A stretch of DNA of 64,000 nucleotides, taken from the NCBI GenBank assembly GCA_963743575.1, contig CAVUQC010000008.1, positions 1-64,000 on the forward strand. Reading direction: 5' to 3'. The notes beneath the pieces were generated by a model that ran no database searches, had not been told where the DNA came from, and was given only the letters and a program-made list of their open reading frames with translations. This document shows, in pieces, positions 37,304-46,125 of the stretch. Source of the stretch: DASUPK01 sp963743575. GTDB lineage: Bacteria; Actinomycetota; Thermoleophilia; Solirubrobacterales; 70-9. The translations under genes and the position numbers were made by a program. The first letter of the stretch is position 1. Every line of letters starts with the position of its first letter.

Positions 37304-37623
37304 CGGGCCACGATGCGGTCGTAGTTCAGCCGCATCAGCTCGATCACGTCGAGCACGTCCTCATCAGTGTCGACGCGGCGGGCGGCCATGGCGTCCTTGC
37401 CGGGGAAGACCGGATGGTCAACCACGCGCCCCTGCTCCCTGAGCGCGGCACCGACCTCCCTGCCGAAGCTGAAATGGGCGGCGTGGTCGCCGTGCAGGTG
37501 ACCGACCTCGTGACCGTTCACCCGGAATCCCCACTCGCCGCGCTTGCCGTAGCCCGCCTCGACTCCCGGCCAAGAGGTGACCTCGCCGGTGATCAATTCG
37601 CTCGCAGTTCGCTCATCGCTCAT
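37276..37623 (-). CDS. DUF5519 (luciferase-domain) protein, likely SoxR target
   Basis: 115 residues. The family pattern is visible: GEWGFRVNGHEVGHLHGDHAAHFSFG, then DHPVFPGKDAMAARRVDTDEDVLDVIELMRLNYDRI. DUF5519 proteins are annotated as luciferase-family but have no proven activity. A perfect AGGAGG lies 4 nt before the ATG. The promoter carries a dyad in a 19-bp spacer facing soxR, so I infer redox-dependent activation. Confidence 0.82.
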   Translation of the reverse strand: MSDERTASELITGEVTSWPGVEAGYGKRGEWGFRVNGHEVGHLHGDHAAHFSFGREVGAALREQGRVVDHPVFPGKDAMAARRVDTDEDVLDVIELMRLNYDRIVARYGAISATA

Positions 37624-37650
37624 CGTGCCTCCTGGGGTGGTGGAAGCATC

Positions 37651-37681
37651 AAGCTACAAGCTCAAGTGAGCTTGAAGTCAA
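37651..37681 (-). promoter_or_regulatory. MerR/SoxR-type promoter: TTGACT-N19-TAGCTT with dyad in spacer
   Basis: Minus-strand -35 TTGACT (37681-37676), 19-bp spacer, -10 TAGCTT (37656-37651). The spacer holds a perfect dyad CAAGCTC-ACTT-GAGCTTG; an offset reading CTTCAAG-N4-CTTGAGC resembles the known SoxR box (CCTCAAG-N4-CTTGAGG) at 12 of 14 arm positions. Long spacers twisted by the regulator are the hallmark of MerR-family promoters. Confidence 0.8.
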
Positions 37682-37706
37682 GGCGGATTCCTGCTTCCCT
37701 GCCGGA

Positions 37707-38156
37707 ATGCGCGATCTCCTGACGATCAGCGAGGTGGCGAAGCGCAGCGGCGTCGCCGCCTCCGCGCTCCGCTTCTATGAGGATCGGGAGCTGATCACCT
37801 CCGAGCGGGCCGGCTCCGGCCACCGCCGTTATCCCCGTTCGGTCCTCCGGCGGGTCGCGTTCATCGTCTTCGCTCAGAGGATCGGCCTGACCCTGAGCGA
37901 GATCGGCGAGGAGCTCGCGAAGCTCCCTCCCGACCGCGCGCCGAACCGCGGCGACTGGTCGCGACTCTCAGCCGGCTGGACGTTGCGGATCGACGAGCGG
38001 ATCGCTGAGCTCGAGCGCCTGCGCGCCGGCCTGACCGAGTGCATCGGATGCGGTTGCCTCTCGCTGGATCGCTGCAAGCTGGCGAATCCGAACGACCGGG
38101 CCGCCGGCTCGGGGCCCGGGCCGCGCTACTGGGTCGGCGATCCGCGCCCGACATAG
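37707..38156 (+). CDS. soxR: Redox-sensitive transcriptional activator SoxR
   Basis: 149 residues. MerR winged helix at the N-terminus (LTISEVAKRSGVAASALRFYEDRELI, GHRRYPRSVLRRVAFI), dimerisation helix, and the [2Fe-2S] motif CIGCGCLSLDRC with Cys112, 115, 117 and 123. SoxR responds to redox-cycling compounds. In actinobacteria it usually controls a few oxidoreductase or efflux genes rather than soxS. The only target site visible here is the promoter of the divergent DUF5519 gene. Confidence 0.95.
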   Translation: MRDLLTISEVAKRSGVAASALRFYEDRELITSERAGSGHRRYPRSVLRRVAFIVFAQRIGLTLSEIGEELAKLPPDRAPNRGDWSRLSAGWTLRIDERIAELERLRAGLTECIGCGCLSLDRCKLANPNDRAAGSGPGPRYWVGDPRPT

Positions 38157-38201
38157 GGAGCGGTTGACTCCATTCGGCCATTGTGAGAGCGTGGCCGCGA
38201 G

Positions 38202-40025
38202 ATGTGGGTTCGGCTCGGCCGCGGGGGGCGAGGTTCCTGGTTGCTATGCGCGATCGCCTTTCTGGCCGTGCTGGTTCTTCCGAGCGGGGCCTCAGCGGCG
38301 ACCGGGGCGATCACCGGCACGATCACGGACGAGGTGACCGGGGATGGGATCGCCGACGCGTGCGTGGAGACATCCGACTCCGGAGGGACCTTCGAGGTGA
38401 TCACCGAGTCGGATGGGAACTACACCCTCTCCGGGCTCGCCACGGGCAACTACAAGCTGAGCTTCTTCTCATGCTTCGGCGCCAACTACGTGCAGGAATG
38501 GTATGCCAATGAGCAGACCCTCCAGGCCGCCGACCCTGTTTCGGTGACCGATGGCCAGACGACGCCCAACATCAACGCCGCCCTCGCCCACGGCGGCACG
38601 ATCACCGGCACCGTGACGAACGATGACGGCGACCCGGTGCAGGGAATCGCCGTCAGTGCCTACAACAATACGCATGGCGGGTCCGCGATCACCGACGCGA
38701 ACGGGAACTACACGATCACTGGCCTTGGGGCAGGGGCCTACACCGTGCGCTTTGTCGACACGGGGCTGAACACCTACGTTGCCCAGTACTACAACGACAA
38801 GACCGGCGAATCCGCAGCCGAACCTGTGTCAGTGACCGTGGAGAACACGACACCTGACATCGACGCGGCCCTTCACAGAGGCGGATCCATCTCGGGCACC
38901 GTCACCGAGGAGGGGAGCGGGGCACCGCTCGCACACGTCTGCGTAGCGGTATACGGGCCGGATGCCAACGGCGACTGTGTGCAGACCGACACGAGCGGCC
39001 ACTACACCTACCCCAAGCTCGCGAGCGGCTCCTACAAGGTGGCTTTCACCGACTTCCCCAGCTACCACCACGAGGGTGAGGCCTACGACAACAAGGCGAA
39101 TTTGGACCTCGCCGACCCGGTCAGCGTGACCGCCGGCTCGAACACTCCCAACATCGACGCCGCCCTGGCAGTGGACGTCACGCCGCCCGCCACGCACTTC
39201 ACGGCGGGACCGGTCGGATCGACGACCGCGACGTCGGCAACCATCGCCTTCCAGGCGAACGATGGCCTCGCCACATACGAGTGCTCGCTCGATGGAGGCG
39301 CGTTCGATCCATGCACGTCGCCATACAGCGTCTCGGGCCTTGGACTCGGTGTACACACATTCCACGTCCGTGCGAACGACCCGGCCGGAAACGTCGAAGA
39401 CCCGCCCGTCGGCGGGAGCTGGACGGTGGTGTCCTCCTCATCGACCACCACCGGCACGGCCGCTCCGGGCGGCACGGTGAGCAGCGACGGCGGCGGGGGA
39501 CCGACGCCGGGTGAGCCGGTGTCCACGGCCGTCACCAGCCCGACGGGCGGGTCGGTCACGATCACCGACACCTTTGCGATCACGCAGGCACCTCCCGTGG
39601 GCTACTCGGTCTTCGGCCGAGAGGTTCAGATCACAGCCCCCGATGCGACCGTGGCGAATCCGCTGCGACTGGTCTTCACGATCGATGCCTCGGCGCTGCC
39701 CTCGGGAACGGATCCGAACACGCTCACCATCATGCGCAACGCCCAGCCGGCCGGTGAATGCCCGGGCTCCTTGACGGCGAACCCCGACCCATGCATCAGC
39801 GCACGCCAACTGCTGCCAAGCGGCAATCTGCAGCTCACCGTCCTCACATCGCACGCAAGCTATTGGAACTTCGTCAAGCCAGTACCGATTCCGCCGCCCA
39901 GCCCCCCTTCGACGGGCACCAATTCCGCGCCTCCGGCGGCCGTACCGAAGAAAAAGAAGTGCAAGAAGACGAAGAAGCGTTCCGCGGCCGCCGCCAAGAA
40001 GTGCAAGAAGAAAAAGAAGAAGTAG
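38202..40025 (+). CDS. Secreted multi-domain surface protein with lysine/cysteine-rich tail
   Basis: 607 residues. Signal peptide about 1-33 (WLLCAIAFLAVLVLPSGASA). Three carboxypeptidase-regulatory-like (CarboxypepD_reg/SdrD B-like) beta-sandwich repeats at roughly 34-125, 126-220 and 221-325, each opening GTITGTV/GSISGTV and ending in SVT-type linkers. Then an Ig-like domain (ATSATIAFQANDGLATYECSLDGGAF) and a long beta-rich region. It ends with a proline linker and a tail KKKKCKKTKKR...KKCKKKKKK. No LPXTG motif or C-terminal hydrophobic helix, so the basic tail may hold it to the anionic wall (inference). Confidence 0.8.
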   Translation: MWVRLGRGGRGSWLLCAIAFLAVLVLPSGASAATGAITGTITDEVTGDGIADACVETSDSGGTFEVITESDGNYTLSGLATGNYKLSFFSCFGANYVQEWYANEQTLQAADPVSVTDGQTTPNINAALAHGGTITGTVTNDDGDPVQGIAVSAYNNTHGGSAITDANGNYTITGLGAGAYTVRFVDTGLNTYVAQYYNDKTGESAAEPVSVTVENTTPDIDAALHRGGSISGTVTEEGSGAPLAHVCVAVYGPDANGDCVQTDTSGHYTYPKLASGSYKVAFTDFPSYHHEGEAYDNKANLDLADPVSVTAGSNTPNIDAALAVDVTPPATHFTAGPVGSTTATSATIAFQANDGLATYECSLDGGAFDPCTSPYSVSGLGLGVHTFHVRANDPAGNVEDPPVGGSWTVVSSSSTTTGTAAPGGTVSSDGGGGPTPGEPVSTAVTSPTGGSVTITDTFAITQAPPVGYSVFGREVQITAPDATVANPLRLVFTIDASALPSGTDPNTLTIMRNAQPAGECPGSLTANPDPCISARQLLPSGNLQLTVLTSHASYWNFVKPVPIPPPSPPSTGTNSAPPAAVPKKKKCKKTKKRSAAAAKKCKKKKKK

Positions 40026-40043
40026 CGCCGAGCGAGCGCCGGC

Positions 40044-41927
40044 TCAGATCCGCCGCACCAGTCTCGTGATCTGAGTCGCCTCGGGCACCCGGAGGGCAAG
40101 GACCGCTCCGAAATAGGTTGCGAATCCGGCGGCCAGGGCGACGCCGAGCGAGATGATCTGGGCGATCGTGCCGCGACCGAGTGCCTGGTCCAGGCCGTCC
40201 CAGACGAAATAGCTGACCCCCGCCAGCAGCGCGGCGGCGAACAGCACCCGGGCCGCGGTCGCGAACAGGCGGGTCAGCTCCAACCCGTCGAGTTGGCGCC
40301 TCAGGATGATCACCTCCGCGATGACGCTCGAGACCGTGGCGATCACGGTCGCGGCGACGACGCCTCCGATGCCGAATGGCGAGTAGAGGGCGAAGGAGAA
40401 GATGATGTCCACGACCAGGTTGGAGCCGGCCACCGCGGTCGGGATCCAGGGACGCTGCAGGCTGAAGAAGGTGCGCGTCAGCATCAGGTACAGGCCGTTG
40501 AACGGCAGGGAGAACGCGAACCAGAAGAGCGCCTGCGCGACGAGATGCGTCTGTTGGGCGTCGAACTCGCCTCGCTGGTAGACAAGCCTGGTCATCGGCA
40601 CCGAGAGCACCAACACGGCCGCCGCGGCGGGAATCAGGAGCAGCAGGATCTGCCGCATCCCGTTCGCCATCGTCCCACGCAGGTTCACCCACTCCTGCCG
40701 CGCCGCGAAGCGGGCCAGCGTCGGAAACGTCACGGTCGCCACGGCCACGGAGAAGATGCCCTGGGGCAGCATGTAGATGCGGAAGGCCTTGTCGATCGCG
40801 GCCGGAGCCTCGGTCGAGACGAGGGTCCCGACGATGCTGTTGAGGAGCAGGTCGAAGTTGATCAGGCCGAGGCTCAGCGTCACCGGCAGCATCAGGAGGA
40901 GGACCCTCTTCACCTCCGGGATGTGCCAGTCGAAGTCCCTGGTCAGTTTGAACGGCGTGTGGCGCAGGTCCCAGGCAGGAATTGCGAGCTGCACGACAGT
41001 TCCGACCAGAACCCCGATCGCGTAGGCGTAGATCCGGTTGTTGCCGTGGAAGGCCGGTTCGAGGAGGACCAGCACCGCGATGATCACCACGTTCCAGAAG
41101 AACGGGGAGATCGCGAAGGCCGCGAAGCGGTCGTAGCTGTTCAGGACCCCGACCACCATCCCCGTGGCGCCGAGCATGATCAGGATCGGGAAGAGGATCT
41201 GCGACAGCGTGACCGTCAGGTCGAGGATCTCTCCGCTGAACCCGGGCGCGAAGATCGGCGTGATCACCGGCGCGAGCAGGATGAAGAGCGCCGTGATCGC
41301 CCCGAGGACCAGGGTGACCATGTAGATCAGGGTCGAGGCGAGCCGGAACGCCTCGCGCTTGTTGCCCTTCTCGAGCTCCTCGGTGAAGACCGGCACGAAG
41401 GCGGCCTGGATCGCAGCGTCCGCGAACAGCGAGCGAACCAGGTTCGGCACCTGGAAGGCGATCGTGAACGCGGACATCGGTCCCGTGATGCCGAAATAGC
41501 TCGCGGCCACGATCTCCCGGACCAGACCGGCCACGCGCGAGAAGGCCGTGGCGATCGAGAAGAACGCCGTCGAGCGGCCCAGCCGCCCCTCCTTCTCGTC
41601 GAACTCCGGAGGGATGAACGGGGTACTCGGCGTAGGTGCCGGGATCGCCATGAAGGTTGAGGTGTCCATGGAGACCGCCTCGTGGCGGCGCTCCAGCCGC
41701 TCGGCCTCCAGCTCGCGCGCATCCTCCAGATCCGCGTCGAGATTCAGCGTGCCGCCCATCTCCTCCTCGAGATCGGGTGGAAGGAGCGGGCGCCCGGAAT
41801 CCCTGGGGCGCTCCTCCGTCCCCGACTGTTCCTCGTCGCCGCCGACGGCCTGAAACTCCTGCGTGGAAGGGTCGAACGGCTCCGGCGGCGTCGGAACGTC
41901 GCCGAAGTCGTCGTCGCGGTCGGTCAT
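40044..41927 (-). CDS. murJ: Lipid II flippase MurJ (MviN)
   Basis: 627 residues. Flips lipid II across the membrane. MVF signature blocks: STAFFSIATAFSRVAGLVREIVAASYFG, AFTIAFQVPNLVRSLFADAAIQAAFVPVF, TLARFAARQEW, VYQRGEFDAQQT; about 13-14 hydrophobic helices follow. An acidic hydrophilic extension of about 110 residues precedes the first helix, longer than in E. coli MurJ and typical of actinobacterial forms. Divergent from rpsT. Confidence 0.93.
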   Translation of the reverse strand: MTDRDDDFGDVPTPPEPFDPSTQEFQAVGGDEEQSGTEERPRDSGRPLLPPDLEEEMGGTLNLDADLEDARELEAERLERRHEAVSMDTSTFMAIPAPTPSTPFIPPEFDEKEGRLGRSTAFFSIATAFSRVAGLVREIVAASYFGITGPMSAFTIAFQVPNLVRSLFADAAIQAAFVPVFTEELEKGNKREAFRLASTLIYMVTLVLGAITALFILLAPVITPIFAPGFSGEILDLTVTLSQILFPILIMLGATGMVVGVLNSYDRFAAFAISPFFWNVVIIAVLVLLEPAFHGNNRIYAYAIGVLVGTVVQLAIPAWDLRHTPFKLTRDFDWHIPEVKRVLLLMLPVTLSLGLINFDLLLNSIVGTLVSTEAPAAIDKAFRIYMLPQGIFSVAVATVTFPTLARFAARQEWVNLRGTMANGMRQILLLLIPAAAAVLVLSVPMTRLVYQRGEFDAQQTHLVAQALFWFAFSLPFNGLYLMLTRTFFSLQRPWIPTAVAGSNLVVDIIFSFALYSPFGIGGVVAATVIATVSSVIAEVIILRRQLDGLELTRLFATAARVLFAAALLAGVSYFVWDGLDQALGRGTIAQIISLGVALAAGFATYFGAVLALRVPEATQITRLVRRI

Positions 41928-41932
41928 TGCTC

Positions 41933-41966
41933 TATTCTCTTCGCCGCCCGCCTCGCGGGTCTTTTC
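41933..41966 (+). promoter_or_regulatory. rpsT promoter and leader hairpin
   Basis: TATTCT -10 (41933-41938) is followed by stem CCCGC-CTC-GCGGG (41947-41959) and TCTTTTC directly before the rpsT ATG. There is no Shine-Dalgarno. The stem plus T-run looks like a compact terminator inside the leader, so attenuation or S20 autoregulation is possible. Confidence 0.5.
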
Positions 41967-42233
41967 ATGGCCAATATCGCCTCACAAAAGAAGCGGAACG
42001 CCCGCACAGAGCGTGAGCGGGCCGAGAACCTGCGCTTTCGGAGCTCGGTGAAGACTCATTTCAAGCGGCTCGAGTCGGCCGTCCAGTCGGGCAATGCCGA
42101 GACGATCGCCTCCGAGCACAAGTCGCTGGTCTCGCGGATCGACAAGGCGGTCCAGAAGGGCGCGCTGCACCGGAATACCGGCGCGCGCAAGAAGTCCCGC
42201 GCCGCAAGCATCGCCGCCACCGCCGGCAAGTAG
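41967..42233 (+). CDS. rpsT: 30S ribosomal protein S20
   Basis: 88 residues from ATG 41967 (MANIASQKKRNARTERERAE), the standard S20 length; the open frame extends to 41682 only because of high GC. Basic three-helix protein binding 16S rRNA: FRSSVKTHFKRLESAVQSG, SLVSRIDKAVQKGALHRNTGARKKSRAA. Convergent with holA, 3 bp between stops; S20 next to holA is a common arrangement. Confidence 0.95.
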   Translation: MANIASQKKRNARTERERAENLRFRSSVKTHFKRLESAVQSGNAETIASEHKSLVSRIDKAVQKGALHRNTGARKKSRAASIAATAGK

Positions 42234-42236
42234 CCG

Positions 42237-43253
42237 TCACCCCAGTGCCCAGGCTAGGGGCTCGGTGTCGTCCGGCACCAGGCCGATGGCCCTGCGCAGG
42301 GACAGCGTGAAGGCAACGCCCTCCGCATAGTCGGATCCGCCCCGCGACCAGAGCTCGAGATCGGCCAGCGCCCGGATTGACGCATCCAGGTCCTCCGGGG
42401 TGCGCCCCTTGACCTTCGAGACGAGCATCTTCGCCGCGTAGGGATGCATCGAGAGTCCCTTCGCCACCTCAGCGGCCGGCCTCCCCCCCTCCAGCTCGGT
42501 CGCCGCGCGCAGGGCCTGGCGAAGCCTGGGCGCCAGCGAGTAGATGATCCGCGGCAGTGCCTCGCCCTGGGCGACGAGCACCTCGGCCACCCGCATCGTC
42601 TCGGCCTCATCGCCGGCGACCAGGGCGTCGGCAAGAGTCCAGATCGCCTCCTCCGAGGTGTCGGCCACCATGGACTCGAGGTCCGCCATACCGACCTGGC
42701 CCCCGGGCCCGGCCCAGAGCGCGAGGCGCTCCAGCTCCGTCCGCAGGCGCACGGGCCTGGGGCCGAGACGCTCCACCAGCAGCCGGGCCGCCGCGGGCTC
42801 GAGCTCGTAGCCGAGCTCCCGTGCGTCTGCGACGAGCTGTTTGGGCAGTTCGCGCTCCCTGGGGGCATCGAAGGAGAGCACCTCGCCGCCCGCCTTCTCG
42901 ACCGCCTTGACCAGCTCGGCCGCCGCCTTGCCGTGGGACACCAGCGCGAGCGTCGTCTCGGGAGGGATCTGGGCCAGTGCCCCGGCGGCGCGCTCTGCGT
43001 CCGCCTTGCCCCAGGCATCGACGCCGTCCACCAGGAGGTAGCGACGCGACGCGATCAGGGAGATCGCTGCAAGCGAGTTGACCAGCGCTTCGACGTCCGG
43101 GGCGCGGCGCCCGTCTCCCGCCTCGAACAGCTCGAGTGCGCCGGGGCCACCCTCCCGCTCCGCGCGCTCTCTGAGGCGGCTTCTGGTCCGGGCGATCTTC
43201 GCCTCGTCGGTTCCGGCAATCAGGTACGCCGGCTTCATCTCGGGATCGGGCAT
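42237..43253 (-). CDS. holA: DNA polymerase III subunit delta
   Basis: 338 residues from ATG 43253. Clamp-loader wrench subunit. Degenerate AAA+ fold: PAYLIAGTDEAKIARTRSRLRERA, SLIASRRYLLVDGVDAWGKADAE, then lid and collar domains (EEAIWTLADALVAGDEAETMRVAEVLVAQGEALPRIIYSLAPRLRQAL, HPYAAKMLVSKVKG). TAGACT lies 7 nt before the ATG. Confidence 0.92.
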   Translation of the reverse strand: MPDPEMKPAYLIAGTDEAKIARTRSRLRERAEREGGPGALELFEAGDGRRAPDVEALVNSLAAISLIASRRYLLVDGVDAWGKADAERAAGALAQIPPETTLALVSHGKAAAELVKAVEKAGGEVLSFDAPRERELPKQLVADARELGYELEPAAARLLVERLGPRPVRLRTELERLALWAGPGGQVGMADLESMVADTSEEAIWTLADALVAGDEAETMRVAEVLVAQGEALPRIIYSLAPRLRQALRAATELEGGRPAAEVAKGLSMHPYAAKMLVSKVKGRTPEDLDASIRALADLELWSRGGSDYAEGVAFTLSLRRAIGLVPDDTEPLAWALG

Positions 43254-43260
43254 TCGGCTG

Positions 43261-43266
43261 AGTCTA
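43261..43266 (-). promoter_or_regulatory. TAGACT -10 hexamer of holA
   Basis: TANNNT 7 nt before ATG 43253; no Shine-Dalgarno. Confidence 0.5.
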
Positions 43267-43292
43267 GGCCCGGGCCTGGATGCGGCCGGAGC

Positions 43293-43724
43293 TCACCCCG
43301 GGGCGAGCGGCTGCCCCTGAACGGCCAGGGCGTGGCTCTGCCCCGCCTTGCAGGTCTGCTTGGCGCCCCGTGCCCGCACCTTGCGTTGACTCACCCCGGC
43401 GTAATAGCTGCCCGTGAAGGCCGGCTTGGCCAGGTCGATCTGGAACTTGCCCTTCCCGCCGGTCCGATGAACGGAGAGCGGCTGGGTCTGGAGTGTGCTC
43501 GGGTCCGTGTAGTAGAGCGTCACGACCCGCTTGGCGACGCAGGCGCCCAGCGTCGAGGAGACCCTGCCGCTGAACCGAGTGCTCGAGGCCTGGGTCAGCG
43601 AGGCCGTCGTGCTCCATCCCCGCTTTCCCTGATGCTTCTTCCTCGCGCCCGCCACGCCCGCTGCCACGGCCACTGCGAGCACGAGGACAAGCGCAACCGC
43701 CGCTGCTCGTCTTGCTCCCGCCAT
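43293..43724 (-). CDS. Small secreted basic protein
   Basis: 143 residues from ATG 43724. Signal peptide about 1-27 (AAAVALVLVLAVAVAAGVAGA), then a basic beta-rich domain with two cysteines (LGACVAKRVVTLYYTDP and KQTCKAGQ). The pattern SGRVSSTLGACVAKRVVTLYY is typical of small actinobacterial Ig-like secreted domains that bind or span the envelope; function unknown. Starts 12 nt after comEC, so likely co-transcribed with it. Confidence 0.65.
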   Translation of the reverse strand: MAGARRAAAVALVLVLAVAVAAGVAGARKKHQGKRGWSTTASLTQASSTRFSGRVSSTLGACVAKRVVTLYYTDPSTLQTQPLSVHRTGGKGKFQIDLAKPAFTGSYYAGVSQRKVRARGAKQTCKAGQSHALAVQGQPLAPG

Positions 43725-43735
43725 CCCCGGACAGG

Positions 43736-46072
43736 CTATCCCCGGGCACTGCTCACCGTCCAGCGGGAACCGTTCGCGTCGATGTCGATCTCTCCCTGGC
43801 GATCGGTCCGCATGGCGGGGACATCGTGGGAGCGGAGCTCCTCGAGGGTCGCCTCCGTCGGATGTCCGTACGAGTTGCCTGCGCCGACCGAGATCACCGC
43901 CAGCTTCGGAACCGAGTGATCGAGCAGCGGACCTAGCCCGCTGTCGGCCGATCCGTGGTGGGCGACCTTGAGGACGTCGATCGGCCCCGGATCCATGGGC
44001 ACGCTCTCGGCCTCGGCGTCCCCCGTGAGCAACATCGAGAAGTGCCGCCACTGCGCCACGAGCACCAGGCAGAGCAGGTTGGGATCCTCGCCAGTCTCTC
44101 CCAGCAGCTCCCGCGGGGGCCAGAGAGCGCTCAGATGGAGCGAGCCGGAGTCGATCTCGCCGCCCTCCGCCAGCCGGTACGGCTGGGCGCCCGCCGCGAG
44201 CGCCGCTCCGCGAAGGCGAGGATCGTCCCGGCCGTAGACCAGGCGATCTACTCGGACCGAGGAGAGCAGCTCTCCGAGATCCCCGGCGTGGTCGGATTGG
44301 TCATGGCTGACCACGATCGCGGCGAGGCTGTGAATTCCGAGCCCGCTCAGGCGATCCTCGACCCCGTCGCCCGGCGGGCCCGTGTCAACGAGCACCGGAT
44401 CGCCGTCGGGCGGATCGAGCAGGATGGAATCGCCCTGCCCAACGTCCAGGACGCGCACCGTCAAGTCGGTGGGCGGAAGGCCCGGCGGCGCCGGCGCTCC
44501 GAACGGCCACCAGGCCAGGAGGCCGAGCGCCGCCGCGATCAGCGCTGCCGGCACGAGCAGCCTTTGGATCACCAGCTCGCCTCGGCCCGCCAGCCCGCGA
44601 AGCACGACCTCCACCCCGGCGATCAGACCCGCGTACGCGCCGGTCACCGCCCAGATCGAGCTGAGATGCACGCTTAGGAGGGCCCATTTGGGGGCGGCGA
44701 GCCAGTGCGCGATCTGGGCGATGTAGGCGAGGCAGAGAGAATCGAGCCAGTTGAGGGGCTCCACAGGCACCACCGGCAGCTGGCCGGCGATCCCGGCCAG
44801 CATGCCGAGCCACATAGCCGGGGCCACGGCGGGGGCCGCGAGCACGTTGGCCGGGAGAGCCGCGGGCGAGAGCTGGTCAAAGGCCTCCGCCATCAGCGGG
44901 GCCGTTGCCACGGTCGCCGCCGTCGTCACGGCGATCGCCTCCGCCAGCGCCGCTCGAGCCGACCCCCTCCGCGCCGAGCCCGAGAAGAGCGATGCAAGGC
45001 GCTTGGCCCAGAGCATGATCCCGACCACCGCGGCGAAGCTGAGCTGCCAGCCGACATCGCCGTCGGCGCGCGGGTTGATCGCGAGCGTGATCGCCACGGC
45101 GAGGAACACCGCGTACCAGCGAGAGCGGGGCCGGTCGGCCAGGGCGGCGATCAGGCCGGCGGCGCCCATCACCCCGGCGCGTTGAATCGACGGCCCGGCC
45201 CCCGTGACCGGGACATAGATGGCGATCAGGAGGAGCGCCCCGAACAGCCGAGCACGGAGCTGCAGGCCGAGAAGCGCCAGCAGCGGCCACGCCAGGACGC
45301 AGAGCAGGATCACGTTCTCGCCGCTCACCGCCAGCAGGTGGGTGAGGTTCGAGCGCTGGAAGTCCTCCCGCGTTCGGTGGTCGATCCGATCGTCCTCGCC
45401 GAGCACGAACCCACGCGCCAGGGCCGCCTCCCGCTCCGGCATGCCGCGCCCCAGGGCCGATTCCGCCCGCGCCCGGATCCCGTCGATCCACCCGTTCAGC
45501 CCTCCGCGGCGCCCGCCGGGCTGGTCGATTCGGTCGGTGCGAAGCACCATCGCGATCCCCTGCCGGCGCAGGTAGGCGGCTCGCCAGGGCTCCGGGGACT
45601 CGAGCGTGCCTTCGAGCCGCACCTCGGTACCGATGGGCAGGTCGGCCACGGGCTCTGGCGCGACCGCCAGCACCGGGCCGCGGGGCGAATCGACCCGCAC
45701 GTCCACCTCGTCTCCATTGCGGCGCGGGACGCCGGCGACGAAGCCATCGACCGTGGCGGCCTGTCCCGGACGCGCCCGCAGTGCGCCAACGTCGATCGCG
45801 TGGAGGCGGGCTCCTCCTGCCAGCAGGCCGGCCAGCACGGCCACCAGAGCGACGACCGCGAGCCAGGCGACCTCGCCGGCGCCCGCCTGCCGTGGCCGCG
45901 CTGCGAACAGGCCGATCACCGCGATCGGGGCCGCGCCCACCGCTCCGAGCGACGGCTCCGCGCCGGCGAGCGGTGCGAGCGCGAGGCCGAGGGCGGCCCC
46001 GGCGAGGATCGCGAAACGCCATTCGCGGGTCCAGCGCCCGGCACCCGTGGGCCCTGACGACCCAGGTTTCAC
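43736..46072 (-). CDS. comEC: DNA internalisation competence protein ComEC/Rec2
   Basis: 778 residues from GTG 46072 (VKPGSSGPTGAGRW). Several N-terminal helices and an OB-like DUF4131 region, the Competence core (RSNLTHLLAVSGENVILLCVLAWPLL, SIQRAGVMGAAGLIAALADRPRSRW), then a metallo-beta-lactamase domain (VLDVGQGDSILLDPP, VVSHDQSDHAGD, VLKVAHHGSADSG). Forms the membrane channel for single-stranded DNA during natural transformation. Separated from comEA by 271 bp that hold a small plus-strand gene. Confidence 0.92.
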   Translation of the reverse strand: MKPGSSGPTGAGRWTREWRFAILAGAALGLALAPLAGAEPSLGAVGAAPIAVIGLFAARPRQAGAGEVAWLAVVALVAVLAGLLAGGARLHAIDVGALRARPGQAATVDGFVAGVPRRNGDEVDVRVDSPRGPVLAVAPEPVADLPIGTEVRLEGTLESPEPWRAAYLRRQGIAMVLRTDRIDQPGGRRGGLNGWIDGIRARAESALGRGMPEREAALARGFVLGEDDRIDHRTREDFQRSNLTHLLAVSGENVILLCVLAWPLLALLGLQLRARLFGALLLIAIYVPVTGAGPSIQRAGVMGAAGLIAALADRPRSRWYAVFLAVAITLAINPRADGDVGWQLSFAAVVGIMLWAKRLASLFSGSARRGSARAALAEAIAVTTAATVATAPLMAEAFDQLSPAALPANVLAAPAVAPAMWLGMLAGIAGQLPVVPVEPLNWLDSLCLAYIAQIAHWLAAPKWALLSVHLSSIWAVTGAYAGLIAGVEVVLRGLAGRGELVIQRLLVPAALIAAALGLLAWWPFGAPAPPGLPPTDLTVRVLDVGQGDSILLDPPDGDPVLVDTGPPGDGVEDRLSGLGIHSLAAIVVSHDQSDHAGDLGELLSSVRVDRLVYGRDDPRLRGAALAAGAQPYRLAEGGEIDSGSLHLSALWPPRELLGETGEDPNLLCLVLVAQWRHFSMLLTGDAEAESVPMDPGPIDVLKVAHHGSADSGLGPLLDHSVPKLAVISVGAGNSYGHPTEATLEELRSHDVPAMRTDRQGEIDIDANGSRWTVSSARG

Positions 46073-46125
46073 CCAGTGGCCACGTGGTACCCGCGAAGGA
46101 ACGAGGGCTTCGGCGAGGAGGAGTG

